Assembly: GCF_003626695.1 (NCBI RefSeq)
Contig: NZ_RBAH01000030.1
Location: forward strand, 1 to 64,000
Source of the DNA: Paenibacillus ginsengarvi
Lineage (GTDB): Bacteria > Bacillota > Bacilli > Paenibacillales > NBRC-103111
Reading direction: 5' to 3'
DNA: 64,000 nucleotides
The notes below the pieces were generated by a model. The model did no database searches, was not told the origin of the DNA, and saw nothing but the letters and a program-made list of their open reading frames with translations. A program made the translations under genes and the position numbers. How positions within the stretch are numbered: position 1 is the first letter of the stretch; each line of letters starts with the position of its first letter. Below, one piece after another: positions 1-7,075 of this stretch.

Positions 1-451
1 TTATGTTGGAGTTGTCCTTTTTGGCGGATTCCCGGAAAAAGTTAATGTAAAATAAAGTAATGAAATGAATTTTTCCTCAATTCAGCACGACCTGACATAG
101 TGTGATAGAGTCTTTGCAACGCTAGTGGCCTCAAAGACTCTTATGATAAACCAACTCACTCCTGACGCAGACATCTACTCCTTCCGCCGGTGTCCGCTGG
201 TTAAGCCGTCGCAGTACCATTCCCGTCCAAAACCGAATAGACCAAAAAAGGTGCTGTCCCCAAAGGGGATCGTGAACGAAACTATCCCAAACGATAGGCA
301 AAGACGCTTCAAAACCACTGCAAACGTGGGGATGGAAGCGTCTTTTGGCATGAATATTCAGGAAGGTTCCTTGATTTCGATAAGCATCCTAAGTGGGAAA
401 TCAAAAATCAAAAAGTGACTTTTGGGATAGCCCCCTTTTGCTGCGTGTGAA
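1..451. other. Leading non-coding stretch, possible insertion-sequence remnant
   Basis: No convincing gene is seen here. A GTG-started 97-codon frame at 125-418 lacks a ribosome binding site and any recognisable family. Positions 411-437 (a GTGACTTTTGGGATAGCCCC string) and 251-265 (GTGCTGTCCCCAAAG) resemble the ends of IS4/IS1182-type elements, which often carry GGGGCTGTCCC termini next to a lysine-rich transposase C-terminus. This suggests a decayed element, but no transposase domain can be read, so the idea is weak. The hairpin at 300-345 is listed separately. Confidence 0.3.
300..345. terminator. Hairpin, possible bidirectional terminator
   Basis: AAAGACGCTTC (300-310) and GAAGCGTCTTT (335-345) form an 11-bp perfect stem. 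An inner CCAC/GTGG pairing lies in the loop, and the right arm ends in a short T run. It lies downstream of the leftward RluA-type gene but about 110 bases past its stop, so termination is only one reading. Confidence 0.35.
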
Positions 452-1819
452 TTATTCGGCTCGAAGGTCGTCGAGCAGCTTGCCCATATCGGCAGGTAGT
501 GACGCTCTCACTTCCATTCGTTCCCCGGTCCACGGGTGAATCCAGACGAGTCTTTCCCCGTGCAAGGCTTGTCTGTGAATATACCGCCGCGTACCGCCAT
601 ACATGCCGTCGCCGGCAAGCGGATGGTCGATGGAAGAGAGGTGAACGCGTATCTGATGCGTGCGGCCCGTTTCGAGACGGAGCCGAACGAGCGTGTGATC
701 GGCGAACGTATCCACAACGTCGAACAGCGTGACGGCGGGCTCGCCGGTTTCGCTGACGCGGCGACGTGTGGAATGATGGCGGTCCTGGCCGATCGGCTTG
801 TCGATCTTGCCTCGCTTCTGGGTGAAGACGCCTTCGGCGACGGCCAAGTAAATACGCTCGATTTTTTTCTCGCGCATCGCTTTATCGAATTCGTAATGGG
901 CGAATTCGTTTTTGGCGTACAGCACGGGGCCGGTCGTATCTTTATCGAGCCGATGAATGTGACGGACCCGGCAGCTTTGCCCGGACGCTTCGTAATAAGC
1001 CGCAACGGCATGCGCCAGCGTTCCGCGCTGACCCTGGACGCTCGGGTGCACCTCGACGCCAGCCGGTTTGTTCACCACAAGCGTAAAGTCGTCCTCGTAC
1101 AAAATGTTCAGCTCTTCCCAGTCGGCCGGAAAACCGGGCGACTCTTGCGGGAACAGCTTCAGCCGGAGATGATTGCCCTGTTTCACGGCCTCATTCGAAG
1201 CGATCAGCTTGTCGGCGAGCTTGGCCGCGATCGGCAGCTGCTTCATGATAACGCCGATCGGCGCGCCGGACAGCCCGTCCGGCAGCTTCAGCTCCAGCCA
1301 TTCGCCTTTGCGCCGTGCCGATTTCAGGCTAATCGCCTGCTTCGGCACGTTGGAGGAACGGACTGCGGGCTCGGCGGAGCGGCGCCCGCCGCGGCCGGAT
1401 GTGCTGGAGCCGGAGGTGGTGACGGCGTCGTGTCGCCGCGGTTTGCCGAATTTGCCAGACTCCGTATCGCTGCGGCGCTCGCCACGGCCGGAAGTGCTGG
1501 AGCCGGAGGCGGTGACGGCGTCGTGTCGCCGCGATTTGCCGAATTTGCCGGACTCCGTATCGCTGCGGCGCTCGCCACGGCCGGAAGTGCTGGAGCCGGA
1601 GGCGGTGACGGCGTCGTGTCGCCGCGATTTGCCGAATTTGCCGGACACTGCATCGCTGCGGCGACTGCTGCGGCCTGAAGAGGACGTCATTTTGTCGGCG
1701 TGCCTCGGCGATTTGTCGGTTGACGGTTTAAATCGCTGGCCCGGTTTGCCGGCCGGGGATTGTTTGCTAGGACGGTTCGATTCTCTCAAGTGTACACCCG
1801 CGTTTCTGTCATTTTTCAA
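452..1819 (-). CDS. RluA-family RNA pseudouridine synthase with repetitive basic N-terminus
   Basis: This enzyme isomerises uridine to pseudouridine in rRNA or tRNA. The C-terminal ~270 residues hold the RluA catalytic domain: a YEDDFTLVVNKPAG strand, the catalytic HRLDKDTTG loop with its aspartate, and the GRTHQIRVH segment near the end. RluA proteins are usually near 300 residues; this one has 455. The extra ~165 N-terminal residues are Ser/Arg/Lys-rich and contain a 31-residue unit repeated three times, encoded by the 93-bp repeat listed separately. The extension looks disordered and positively charged, so it may bind RNA; that is inference. The rRNA target cannot be told from sequence. 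The long frame on the opposite strand at 536-1678 is a shadow of the GC-rich repeats. Confidence 0.9.
   Translation of the reverse strand: MKNDRNAGVHLRESNRPSKQSPAGKPGQRFKPSTDKSPRHADKMTSSSGRSSRRSDAVSGKFGKSRRHDAVTASGSSTSGRGERRSDTESGKFGKSRRHDAVTASGSSTSGRGERRSDTESGKFGKPRRHDAVTTSGSSTSGRGGRRSAEPAVRSSNVPKQAISLKSARRKGEWLELKLPDGLSGAPIGVIMKQLPIAAKLADKLIASNEAVKQGNHLRLKLFPQESPGFPADWEELNILYEDDFTLVVNKPAGVEVHPSVQGQRGTLAHAVAAYYEASGQSCRVRHIHRLDKDTTGPVLYAKNEFAHYEFDKAMREKKIERIYLAVAEGVFTQKRGKIDKPIGQDRHHSTRRRVSETGEPAVTLFDVVDTFADHTLVRLRLETGRTHQIRVHLSSIDHPLAGDGMYGGTRRYIHRQALHGERLVWIHPWTGERMEVRASLPADMGKLLDDLRAE
1396..1665 (-). repeat. Three 93-bp in-frame tandem repeats
   Basis: The string TGCTGG recurs at 1402, 1495 and 1588, exactly 93 bp apart, and the flanking sequence is nearly identical between units. 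On the minus strand each unit encodes 31 residues with GKFGK, RRHDAVT and SGSSTSGRG blocks in the RluA-type protein. The near identity implies recent unequal duplication, so copy number may vary between strains. Confidence 0.9.
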
Positions 1820-1914
1820 TACTGATAATTGTACGACAAATCCGATCGAAATAAAAATAAAATACGATTAAATCCGAATTGTTACGTATAGTTACCTTTT
1901 GTCACATATATTCA

Positions 1915-1943
1915 TTGACGTTTGCCCTAGCCTCCGCTACACT
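1915..1943 (+). promoter_or_regulatory. Sigma-A promoter for the HTH gene
   Basis: TTGACG (1915-1920), a 17-bp spacer and TACACT (1938-1943). The expected transcription start near 1950 falls after the upstream ATG context but well before the TTG at 1976, which supports TTG as the true start. Confidence 0.7.
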
Positions 1944-1975
1944 AATATGGAATGGTAATATATGGAGATGATGAG

Positions 1976-2428
1976 TTGTATACGGTCGAACAAATTGCCG
2001 GACTGCTAGAGCTGCATCCACGCACCATTCGCCGGTTTATTCGCGAGGGTAAACTGGAGGCGGTAAAGGTTGGCGGCGAATGGAGAATCCGGGAAGAGGA
2101 TGTCGAGAAGTTGGCGGGAGGAGCTGTCAGCAGGCAATACGAGAAGTCGCGGCGTGATATCGATGCTTTTTTGAACGACCCCGGTTTGCCGGGCGGCGAT
2201 CCGCTCCGAACGTGCTCGATCGTGGATTGCAGGCTTAGCGCGCAGGAAGCGGCGGCGATCTCGCAGCATCTGATCGTGATTATGAACGAAGACGATCCGC
2301 ATAGAGGCGAAGCGACGTTTAAGTACATGTATCTGGAGGAAGAAAAGAAAAGCCGCTTTATCGTCTGGGGCCGTCCGTCGTTTGTGGGCAAGCTGCTGAC
2401 CGAAATCGGGAAACGGACTGGAATGTGA
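1976..2428 (+). CDS. Small helix-turn-helix (excisionase/MerR-like) DNA-binding protein
   Basis: The N-terminal ~50 residues match the helix_turn_helix (excisionase-type) family: YTVEQIAGLLELHPRTIRRF followed by a wing ending in GGEWRI. This is typical of small Firmicutes regulators. The remaining ~100 residues have no family I recognise. I chose TTG at 1976 because GGAG lies 8 bases upstream (1964-1967) and the domain conventionally begins MYTVEQ. The ATG at 1952 has no ribosome site and would sit almost on the predicted transcription start. The MBL hydrolase gene follows after 18 bases, so the two are probably cotranscribed. Confidence 0.8.
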   Translation: MYTVEQIAGLLELHPRTIRRFIREGKLEAVKVGGEWRIREEDVEKLAGGAVSRQYEKSRRDIDAFLNDPGLPGGDPLRTCSIVDCRLSAQEAAAISQHLIVIMNEDDPHRGEATFKYMYLEEEKKSRFIVWGRPSFVGKLLTEIGKRTGM

Positions 2429-2446
2429 CAGGAGGGGAGCTTGTAT

Positions 2447-3229
2447 ATGCCGCTGCGTCATGATTGGTTTACGGTCGAGCAAGTCGATGCGGATACGTAC
2501 GCGATCAGCGAGTACGGCCATTGGGAGCAGGTGCACGCGTACTTGCTGTTGGGCGAGCGTTTGGCCGCTCTGATTGATACCGGCATCGGGATTGCCGATA
2601 TGAGCGAGGTGGTGCGGCAGCTGACGAGGCTCCCGGTCAAAGTGATCACGACCCATGTACATTGGGATCATATCGGCAGCCACGGACAGTTTGACGAGAT
2701 TTACGTTCACGAGCAGGAGGAAGATTGGCTGCGCTGCGGCATTCCGGGACTTCCTATCGAACAAATTCGCCATGACGTCGGAAGAGATATTACGATCCCC
2801 GTTCCGGCCGATTTTTCGCTCGATCGATATGAGCCGTTTCGAGGGAAACCGACCGGACTGATCCGCGACGGAGATACGCTCGATCTTGGCAACCGTGCGC
2901 TCGACTTTATCCATACGCCCGGTCACTCGCCCGGCCATCTGTGCATTTACGAGGAGAAGCGAGGCTATCTGTATACAGCGGATTTGATCTACAAAGGCAC
3001 ACTGTACGCCTTCTACCCGACAACCGATCCGCGGCAGTTTGTCCGCTCGGTGGAGAAAGTAAGCCGCCTGCCTTTTATCACCAGGCTGCTTCCCGGCCAT
3101 CTGGAGATGGACCTGAATCGGGCGTTTCTACTGGAAGTAAGCGATGCTTGCCGGCAGTTGGCCGAGTCAGGGCTGGACCGGCACGGTTCGGGCGTTCATC
3201 GTTTTGGATCGTTTAGCATTTATTTTTAA
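2447..3229 (+). CDS. MBL-fold metallo-hydrolase
   Basis: A metallo-beta-lactamase-fold hydrolase of about 260 residues. The metal-binding motif THVHWDH (HxHxDH) lies near residue 70. Further ligands are expected at HTPGHSPGH near residue 150 and LLPGH near residue 210. The fold covers thioesterases, glyoxalases and lactonases, and nothing here fixes the substrate. ATG at 2447 is preceded by GGAGGGGAG (2431-2439); TTG at 2441 is an alternative start. It sits in a tight rightward run with the HTH gene upstream and a methyltransferase 30 bases downstream. Confidence 0.88.
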   Translation: MPLRHDWFTVEQVDADTYAISEYGHWEQVHAYLLLGERLAALIDTGIGIADMSEVVRQLTRLPVKVITTHVHWDHIGSHGQFDEIYVHEQEEDWLRCGIPGLPIEQIRHDVGRDITIPVPADFSLDRYEPFRGKPTGLIRDGDTLDLGNRALDFIHTPGHSPGHLCIYEEKRGYLYTADLIYKGTLYAFYPTTDPRQFVRSVEKVSRLPFITRLLPGHLEMDLNRAFLLEVSDACRQLAESGLDRHGSGVHRFGSFSIYF

Positions 3230-3259
3230 GCCAATATTCTCGAATGGGAGGCGGCACTT

Positions 3260-3952
3260 TTGGCGCAGTATGACGGATTTGCGGAGCAGTACAATCAACT
3301 GGTGAAGCAAGGAGGCCCAACGGGACCGGAAGCGGCGTTTCGCTACATAGAGACACAGCTTGGCAGACTGGCCGATGTGCGCGGGCTGGCGATATGCGAC
3401 GTCGGCTGCGGGCAAGGAGAGCTTAGCTTACGATTGTCCCGCTCCGGCGCAGACGTGACCGGCGTCGATCTTAGCAGCGAACAGCTTGCCATTGCGCGGG
3501 GCGAGAGCGATCGGGTGCGCTGGGTGCTGGACGACGCGATGGAGCTTGGCACGCTTCCGGACGAAGCATTCGATTTCGTCGTGTCGAGCGTTATGCTGAT
3601 GGATGTGTCCGACCATGCGAAGGTATTTCGCGCTTCGCACCGCATTTTGAAGCCGGGCGGCGCGATGATCTGGGTCATTATGCATCCTTGCTTCCAATCC
3701 CCGTTCTCTCATCCGCTCGGAGACGGCTCGCGCAAAGTGCTCGATTACCGCGAGCAGTTTTGGAAATCCGGCGGTACGGGTACGATACGTTCGACGCTCG
3801 GCGCTTATCATCGGCCGCTAGCCATGTATATCAACGATTTCATGGGCGCGGGCTTTGCGCTGGGGCGGGTAGACGAGCTGGACCGGCTGGATACGTCGGT
3901 TGATGTGCTGCCCGCCCATTTTGCGGCTATCGGCTTCAAGCTGCCCAAGTAA
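3260..3952 (+). CDS. Class I SAM-dependent methyltransferase
   Basis: A 230-residue Rossmann-fold methyltransferase. Motif I is DVGCGQGELSLRLS near residue 50, followed by the acidic end of strand 2 (GVDLS) and a DFVVSSVMLMDV motif IV region. The build resembles the UbiE/Methyltransf_11 group acting on small molecules; the substrate is unknown. It starts at TTG 3260 with GGGAGG 8 bases upstream. It lies 30 bases after the MBL hydrolase and 21 bases before the HExxH protein, so all are probably one operon. Confidence 0.85.
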   Translation: MAQYDGFAEQYNQLVKQGGPTGPEAAFRYIETQLGRLADVRGLAICDVGCGQGELSLRLSRSGADVTGVDLSSEQLAIARGESDRVRWVLDDAMELGTLPDEAFDFVVSSVMLMDVSDHAKVFRASHRILKPGGAMIWVIMHPCFQSPFSHPLGDGSRKVLDYREQFWKSGGTGTIRSTLGAYHRPLAMYINDFMGAGFALGRVDELDRLDTSVDVLPAHFAAIGFKLPK

Positions 3953-3973
3953 CGGCAGGAGGGAGGGAAGGCG

Positions 3974-5215
3974 ATGTCACCTGCCGAGATTATGGATCGG
4001 GTGTACCGGATGGCTGCAAATCCATTATGGGATGGCTTTGACCCAAGCTTGATCCCGGTCGCGCTGTACGACGGGGCAGCTACATGGCTGTTCACGTCCG
4101 GGCAGCCAAGCCCTTCTTTCAAGCCTGTTGACGGGCATATCAGCATCTATGTGTATGTAGGCTTGCACGAGGCGGTTCGCGCAAATTCGATAGCCGTTCT
4201 GGAAGGCCAAGTAACGGCGACTGTGATGCTGGATGGAATCGGCAGCCGGGATCTTTCGGTCACGGCGTCCATCGTCCTGCACGAGATGTTTCATGTGTTC
4301 CAGGCTGTTCATTGTACGGACCGCGGCGGCAACCTATCCGCCATGTTCGTTTATCCGGCTGACAATGCCAGGGAGATCGGGCTTAGAAGGCTTGAGACGA
4401 AGGCGATTAGCAAAGCGCTGTCGGCTGTGGATTCGAAAATAGCTCGCGGCTGGTGTGCGGAAGGGCTCCGCATCCGTCAGCAGCGGTATGAGGCATTGCC
4501 GGGCGAATACGCAGAGTTTGAGCGTGACACGGAACGGCTGGAAGGGCTGGCCCACTATATCGAGAAAAAGTCGCTCGGCCGCCGCTTTGCCGACTTTCCC
4601 GAAAACGAGTTTGAGCCCGACGACGTCAGAAGGCGCTGCTATCCACTCGGGTGTGCGTTCGCCTTTTTGCTGGATCGCTTTAAGGACGGCTGGTCCGGGA
4701 CGTTTTACTCGAACGGAGCTTGCCTGGATCGTTTGCTAGCTGATTCGATAAGTACCGGAGAGAGCGGAGGAATCGGCTTCTCAAAGGAAGAAGAGGCGGA
4801 GGCGTTCCATCAGGCGACGGAGGACATAGCCGTCATGGTTCGAGGAAGGAGCGAGATATGGCGGCAGTTTGGCAGCCGTATCGGCGCGCGTCTGGAGCTT
4901 CGGTTCCGCGAGCCGATGAGGATTCAAGCGATGGACCCGTCCAACATGAAGCGGATCGGGCACCAGGAAGTATGGCATTCCCGTTACTTGAAGCTGGGCG
5001 ATGGAGCGGACCGGATCGAGATGCTCGGCTCGGAGGCGATAACGGAGAGCGCCGGTCTCCATCCGTTATTCAGCGGCATTGCCGCGGTTACTTTCGTCCT
5101 AAACGACGAGCCGGACATTAGACATCAGGACGGCGTCATCTTAAGCGACGTAGCCGGATTCAAGCTGAGGCTGACCGAGAACCGGTTGAGCGAAATGAAG
5201 CTAAGCAGCGGATAG
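3974..5215 (+). CDS. Putative zinc metallopeptidase-like protein (HExxH)
   Basis: A 413-residue protein with no family I can name. The stretch VLHEMFHVFQ near residues 102-110 gives an HExxH zinc motif on a predicted helix. A downstream ERLEGLAHYIE helix near residue 195 could supply the third ligand, as in gluzincin-type peptidases. No signal peptide or membrane segment is seen, so a cytoplasmic enzyme is likely. Zinc binding and peptidase activity are inferred from the motif alone. ATG at 3974 is preceded by a GGAGGGAGG purine run. It is the last gene of the 1976-5215 run. Confidence 0.6.
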   Translation: MSPAEIMDRVYRMAANPLWDGFDPSLIPVALYDGAATWLFTSGQPSPSFKPVDGHISIYVYVGLHEAVRANSIAVLEGQVTATVMLDGIGSRDLSVTASIVLHEMFHVFQAVHCTDRGGNLSAMFVYPADNAREIGLRRLETKAISKALSAVDSKIARGWCAEGLRIRQQRYEALPGEYAEFERDTERLEGLAHYIEKKSLGRRFADFPENEFEPDDVRRRCYPLGCAFAFLLDRFKDGWSGTFYSNGACLDRLLADSISTGESGGIGFSKEEEAEAFHQATEDIAVMVRGRSEIWRQFGSRIGARLELRFREPMRIQAMDPSNMKRIGHQEVWHSRYLKLGDGADRIEMLGSEAITESAGLHPLFSGIAAVTFVLNDEPDIRHQDGVILSDVAGFKLRLTENRLSEMKLSSG

Positions 5216-5317
5216 AGCTGCGATTCCCGTTTTGCCTTCGGACGTGGTATGATGGGTATCGGCTGTACAATAATGCAAACGGACGAACGAGCCGGAACCG
5301 GGGAGTGCTGACGCCAA

Positions 5318-6295
5318 ATGATTACCCGCATCGTGACGCCATCCGAAAGCGGAAAACGATTGCACCGTTATATTCGCAATATGATGCCCAATTACCCGCT
5401 CGGGCAAATTTATAAAATGATCGATCAAGGCAAAGTGAAAGTAAACGGCAAGCGCAAAAAAGACTCGTACGAGCTGGCTGCGGGCGACGAGCTGACGATC
5501 TTCATCGAGGACGACAAGTTCGCCGACGCGAGTATCGGCAGCGATAACAAGAAGGTGAAGTTCGCGGGCGTCGTCTCGAACATCGATGTCGTCTACGAGG
5601 ACAACGAGCTGCTGGTCGTGAACAAGCCGGCCGGACTGCTGACGCATCCGGACCAAACGGAGCAGAAGGAAACGCTGATTACGCGAGTTCACGCCTATTT
5701 GCACAAAAAAGGCGAGCTGGACAGCCACATGTTTTTGCCTGCTTCAGCCAACCGGTTGGACCGCAACACGAGCGGTCTCGTGCTCGTCGGTAAAACGGCG
5801 GGCATGCTCCATCAATTGAATCAGTGGATTCAGAAGCGGGAGCTGGACAAGTTTTACGTAACGATCGTGGAAGGGGCCCTGACCCATGGCGGTACCGTCG
5901 ACGCCAAGCTGATCCGCGACGAACGCGGCAATCGGACGAGGGTTGTGAAGGAAGGGGCCGGCACAACCGCGAGCGAACGGACGGCGGACGAGAAGGAAGC
6001 GACCACCCGTTACAAGCCGCTGCAAGCGGGAAAAGGGTATACGCTCATCGAAGTCGAGCTCATTAGCGGCCGCACGCATCAGATCCGCACGCATCTGCAA
6101 AGCATCGGCCATCCGCTGCTCGGCGACGTCAAATACGGCGGGAAGCCGTTCGAGAAGGTGAATCATCAATTGCTGCACGCGTGGAAAATATCGCTGCCGG
6201 ATGGTCGCGTCTTTACGGCTCCGCTGCCGGCTTTATTTCGGGCTACGCTCAAAAAAGCGGGCATATCGTTCGCGCTGACGAGCGAAGCCGAATAA
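5318..6295 (+). CDS. RluA-family RNA pseudouridine synthase with S4-like domain
   Basis: A 325-residue pseudouridine synthase. Residues ~10-70 look like an S4 RNA-binding domain (GQIYKMIDQGKVKVNGKR). The catalytic domain begins near residue 85 (VVYEDNELLVVNKPAG) and holds the active aspartate in NRLDRNTSG; the usual HRLD histidine is Asn here. GRTHQIRTH and GHPLLGD blocks close the fold. This is the size and layout of Firmicutes RluD/YlyB-type enzymes; the target uridine cannot be assigned. A terminator follows directly. This is the second RluA-type gene within 6 kb. Confidence 0.9.
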   Translation: MITRIVTPSESGKRLHRYIRNMMPNYPLGQIYKMIDQGKVKVNGKRKKDSYELAAGDELTIFIEDDKFADASIGSDNKKVKFAGVVSNIDVVYEDNELLVVNKPAGLLTHPDQTEQKETLITRVHAYLHKKGELDSHMFLPASANRLDRNTSGLVLVGKTAGMLHQLNQWIQKRELDKFYVTIVEGALTHGGTVDAKLIRDERGNRTRVVKEGAGTTASERTADEKEATTRYKPLQAGKGYTLIEVELISGRTHQIRTHLQSIGHPLLGDVKYGGKPFEKVNHQLLHAWKISLPDGRVFTAPLPALFRATLKKAGISFALTSEAE

Positions 6296-6300
6296 CGGGA

Positions 6301-6329
6301 AAGGCGCTTCCGCCGGGGAGGCGCCTTTT
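6301..6329 (+). terminator. Rho-independent terminator
   Basis: AAGGCGC (6301-6307) pairs with GCGCCTT (6321-6327) and runs into a T tract, 5 bases after the pseudouridine synthase stop. Confidence 0.85.
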
Positions 6330-6352
6330 GTAGGTTCTTTCGGTATTTCTCG

Positions 6353-6382
6353 TTGACGCCAAATTTTGTAGCGTACTATAAT
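6353..6382 (+). promoter_or_regulatory. Strong sigma-A promoter for the CBM9/esterase operon
   Basis: TTGACG (6353-6358), an 18-bp spacer and a perfect TATAAT (6377-6382). The palindromic operator at 6388-6405 sits over the expected transcription start, so this otherwise strong promoter is probably repressed. Confidence 0.85.
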
Positions 6383-6387
6383 AGGCT

Positions 6388-6405
6388 TTAGTAATCGATT
6401 GCTAA
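6388..6405. promoter_or_regulatory. 18-bp palindromic operator (LacI-like)
   Basis: TTAGTAATCGATTGCTAA is an inverted repeat with a single mismatched pair and a central CG. That layout is typical of LacI/GalR-family operators. It begins 5 bases after the -10 box, where bound repressor would block initiation. No LacI-family gene is present in the window, so the repressor would have to act in trans. Confidence 0.7.
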
Positions 6406-6455
6406 TAATTCTGTTGTCCGCCGCTTGAACGATTAAGCGGGAAAGGAAGCAAATC

Positions 6456-7058
6456 ATGAAACGAATGGAATACCGCTGCGTTCTCGTACCCGCACAGGGC
6501 GAGATCGATTGGGACCGGATCGAGTCCGCGGAGTTGAACGAAACGGTTGACGGCAGCCCCTCGCGGCTGCGCACCGTTGTGAAGATGTGCCGTTCTCCCG
6601 AATATGTGCATATCCGGTTCGAGTGCGAGGATGACCATATCGTCGCCACGTATGAAAACCGGGACGATCCGATCTATAAGGAGGATGTCGTAGAAGTTTT
6701 TCTCGATGAGGAGGGAAACGGCACCTCGTATCGCGAGTACGAAGTGAGTCCGCGCGGCGTCATTTTCGATGCTTGGATCACAAAGAAGCCGGAGGAGCGG
6801 CCCGCCGTTGATGTGTCTTGGAACGATGACGGCATGCGGGCGGCAGTAACGCGCTCCGCAAGCGGAACGCTTATCTACGATATCGCTTTCGCGAACGAAA
6901 CGTTCGACAAGCCTCCCGTTCCGGGGGCGAGCTGGAACATGAATTTTTACCGGATTGATGACGATCCGCAGGGGAAACGGCATTATTCCGCGTGGTCCCC
7001 GACCGGCCGGATCGATTTTCACCGTCCCGACAAATTCGGCACCGTCCAATTCGTGTAA
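6456..7058 (+). CDS. CBM9-like carbohydrate-binding protein
   Basis: A 200-residue protein matching the carbohydrate-binding family 9-like (DOMON-related) fold found next to sugar-degrading genes in Paenibacillus. Recognisable blocks are VHIRFECEDD, DVVEVFLDEEG and the closing FHRPDKFGTVQF. No signal peptide is evident, so it may be cytoplasmic. It is the first gene after the operator-controlled promoter, and the esterase follows after 17 bases. A role in recognising or processing an imported sugar is inferred from this pairing. Confidence 0.75.
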   Translation: MKRMEYRCVLVPAQGEIDWDRIESAELNETVDGSPSRLRTVVKMCRSPEYVHIRFECEDDHIVATYENRDDPIYKEDVVEVFLDEEGNGTSYREYEVSPRGVIFDAWITKKPEERPAVDVSWNDDGMRAAVTRSASGTLIYDIAFANETFDKPPVPGASWNMNFYRIDDDPQGKRHYSAWSPTGRIDFHRPDKFGTVQFV

Positions 7059-7075
7059 AGGGAGGATGTTCAGCA

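Noticed and set aside
125..418. 97-codon GTG-started frame at the window start
   Set aside because: No ribosome site or known family; it spans a hairpin and IS-like end sequences.
536..1678. 380-codon plus-strand frame opposite the first pseudouridine synthase
   Set aside because: It overlaps the clear RluA domain antisense and contains Ala/Gly-rich repeats generated by the 93-bp repeat.
2006..3100. 364-codon minus-strand frame
   Set aside because: Antisense to the HTH and MBL genes, both of which have recognisable domains and ribosome sites.
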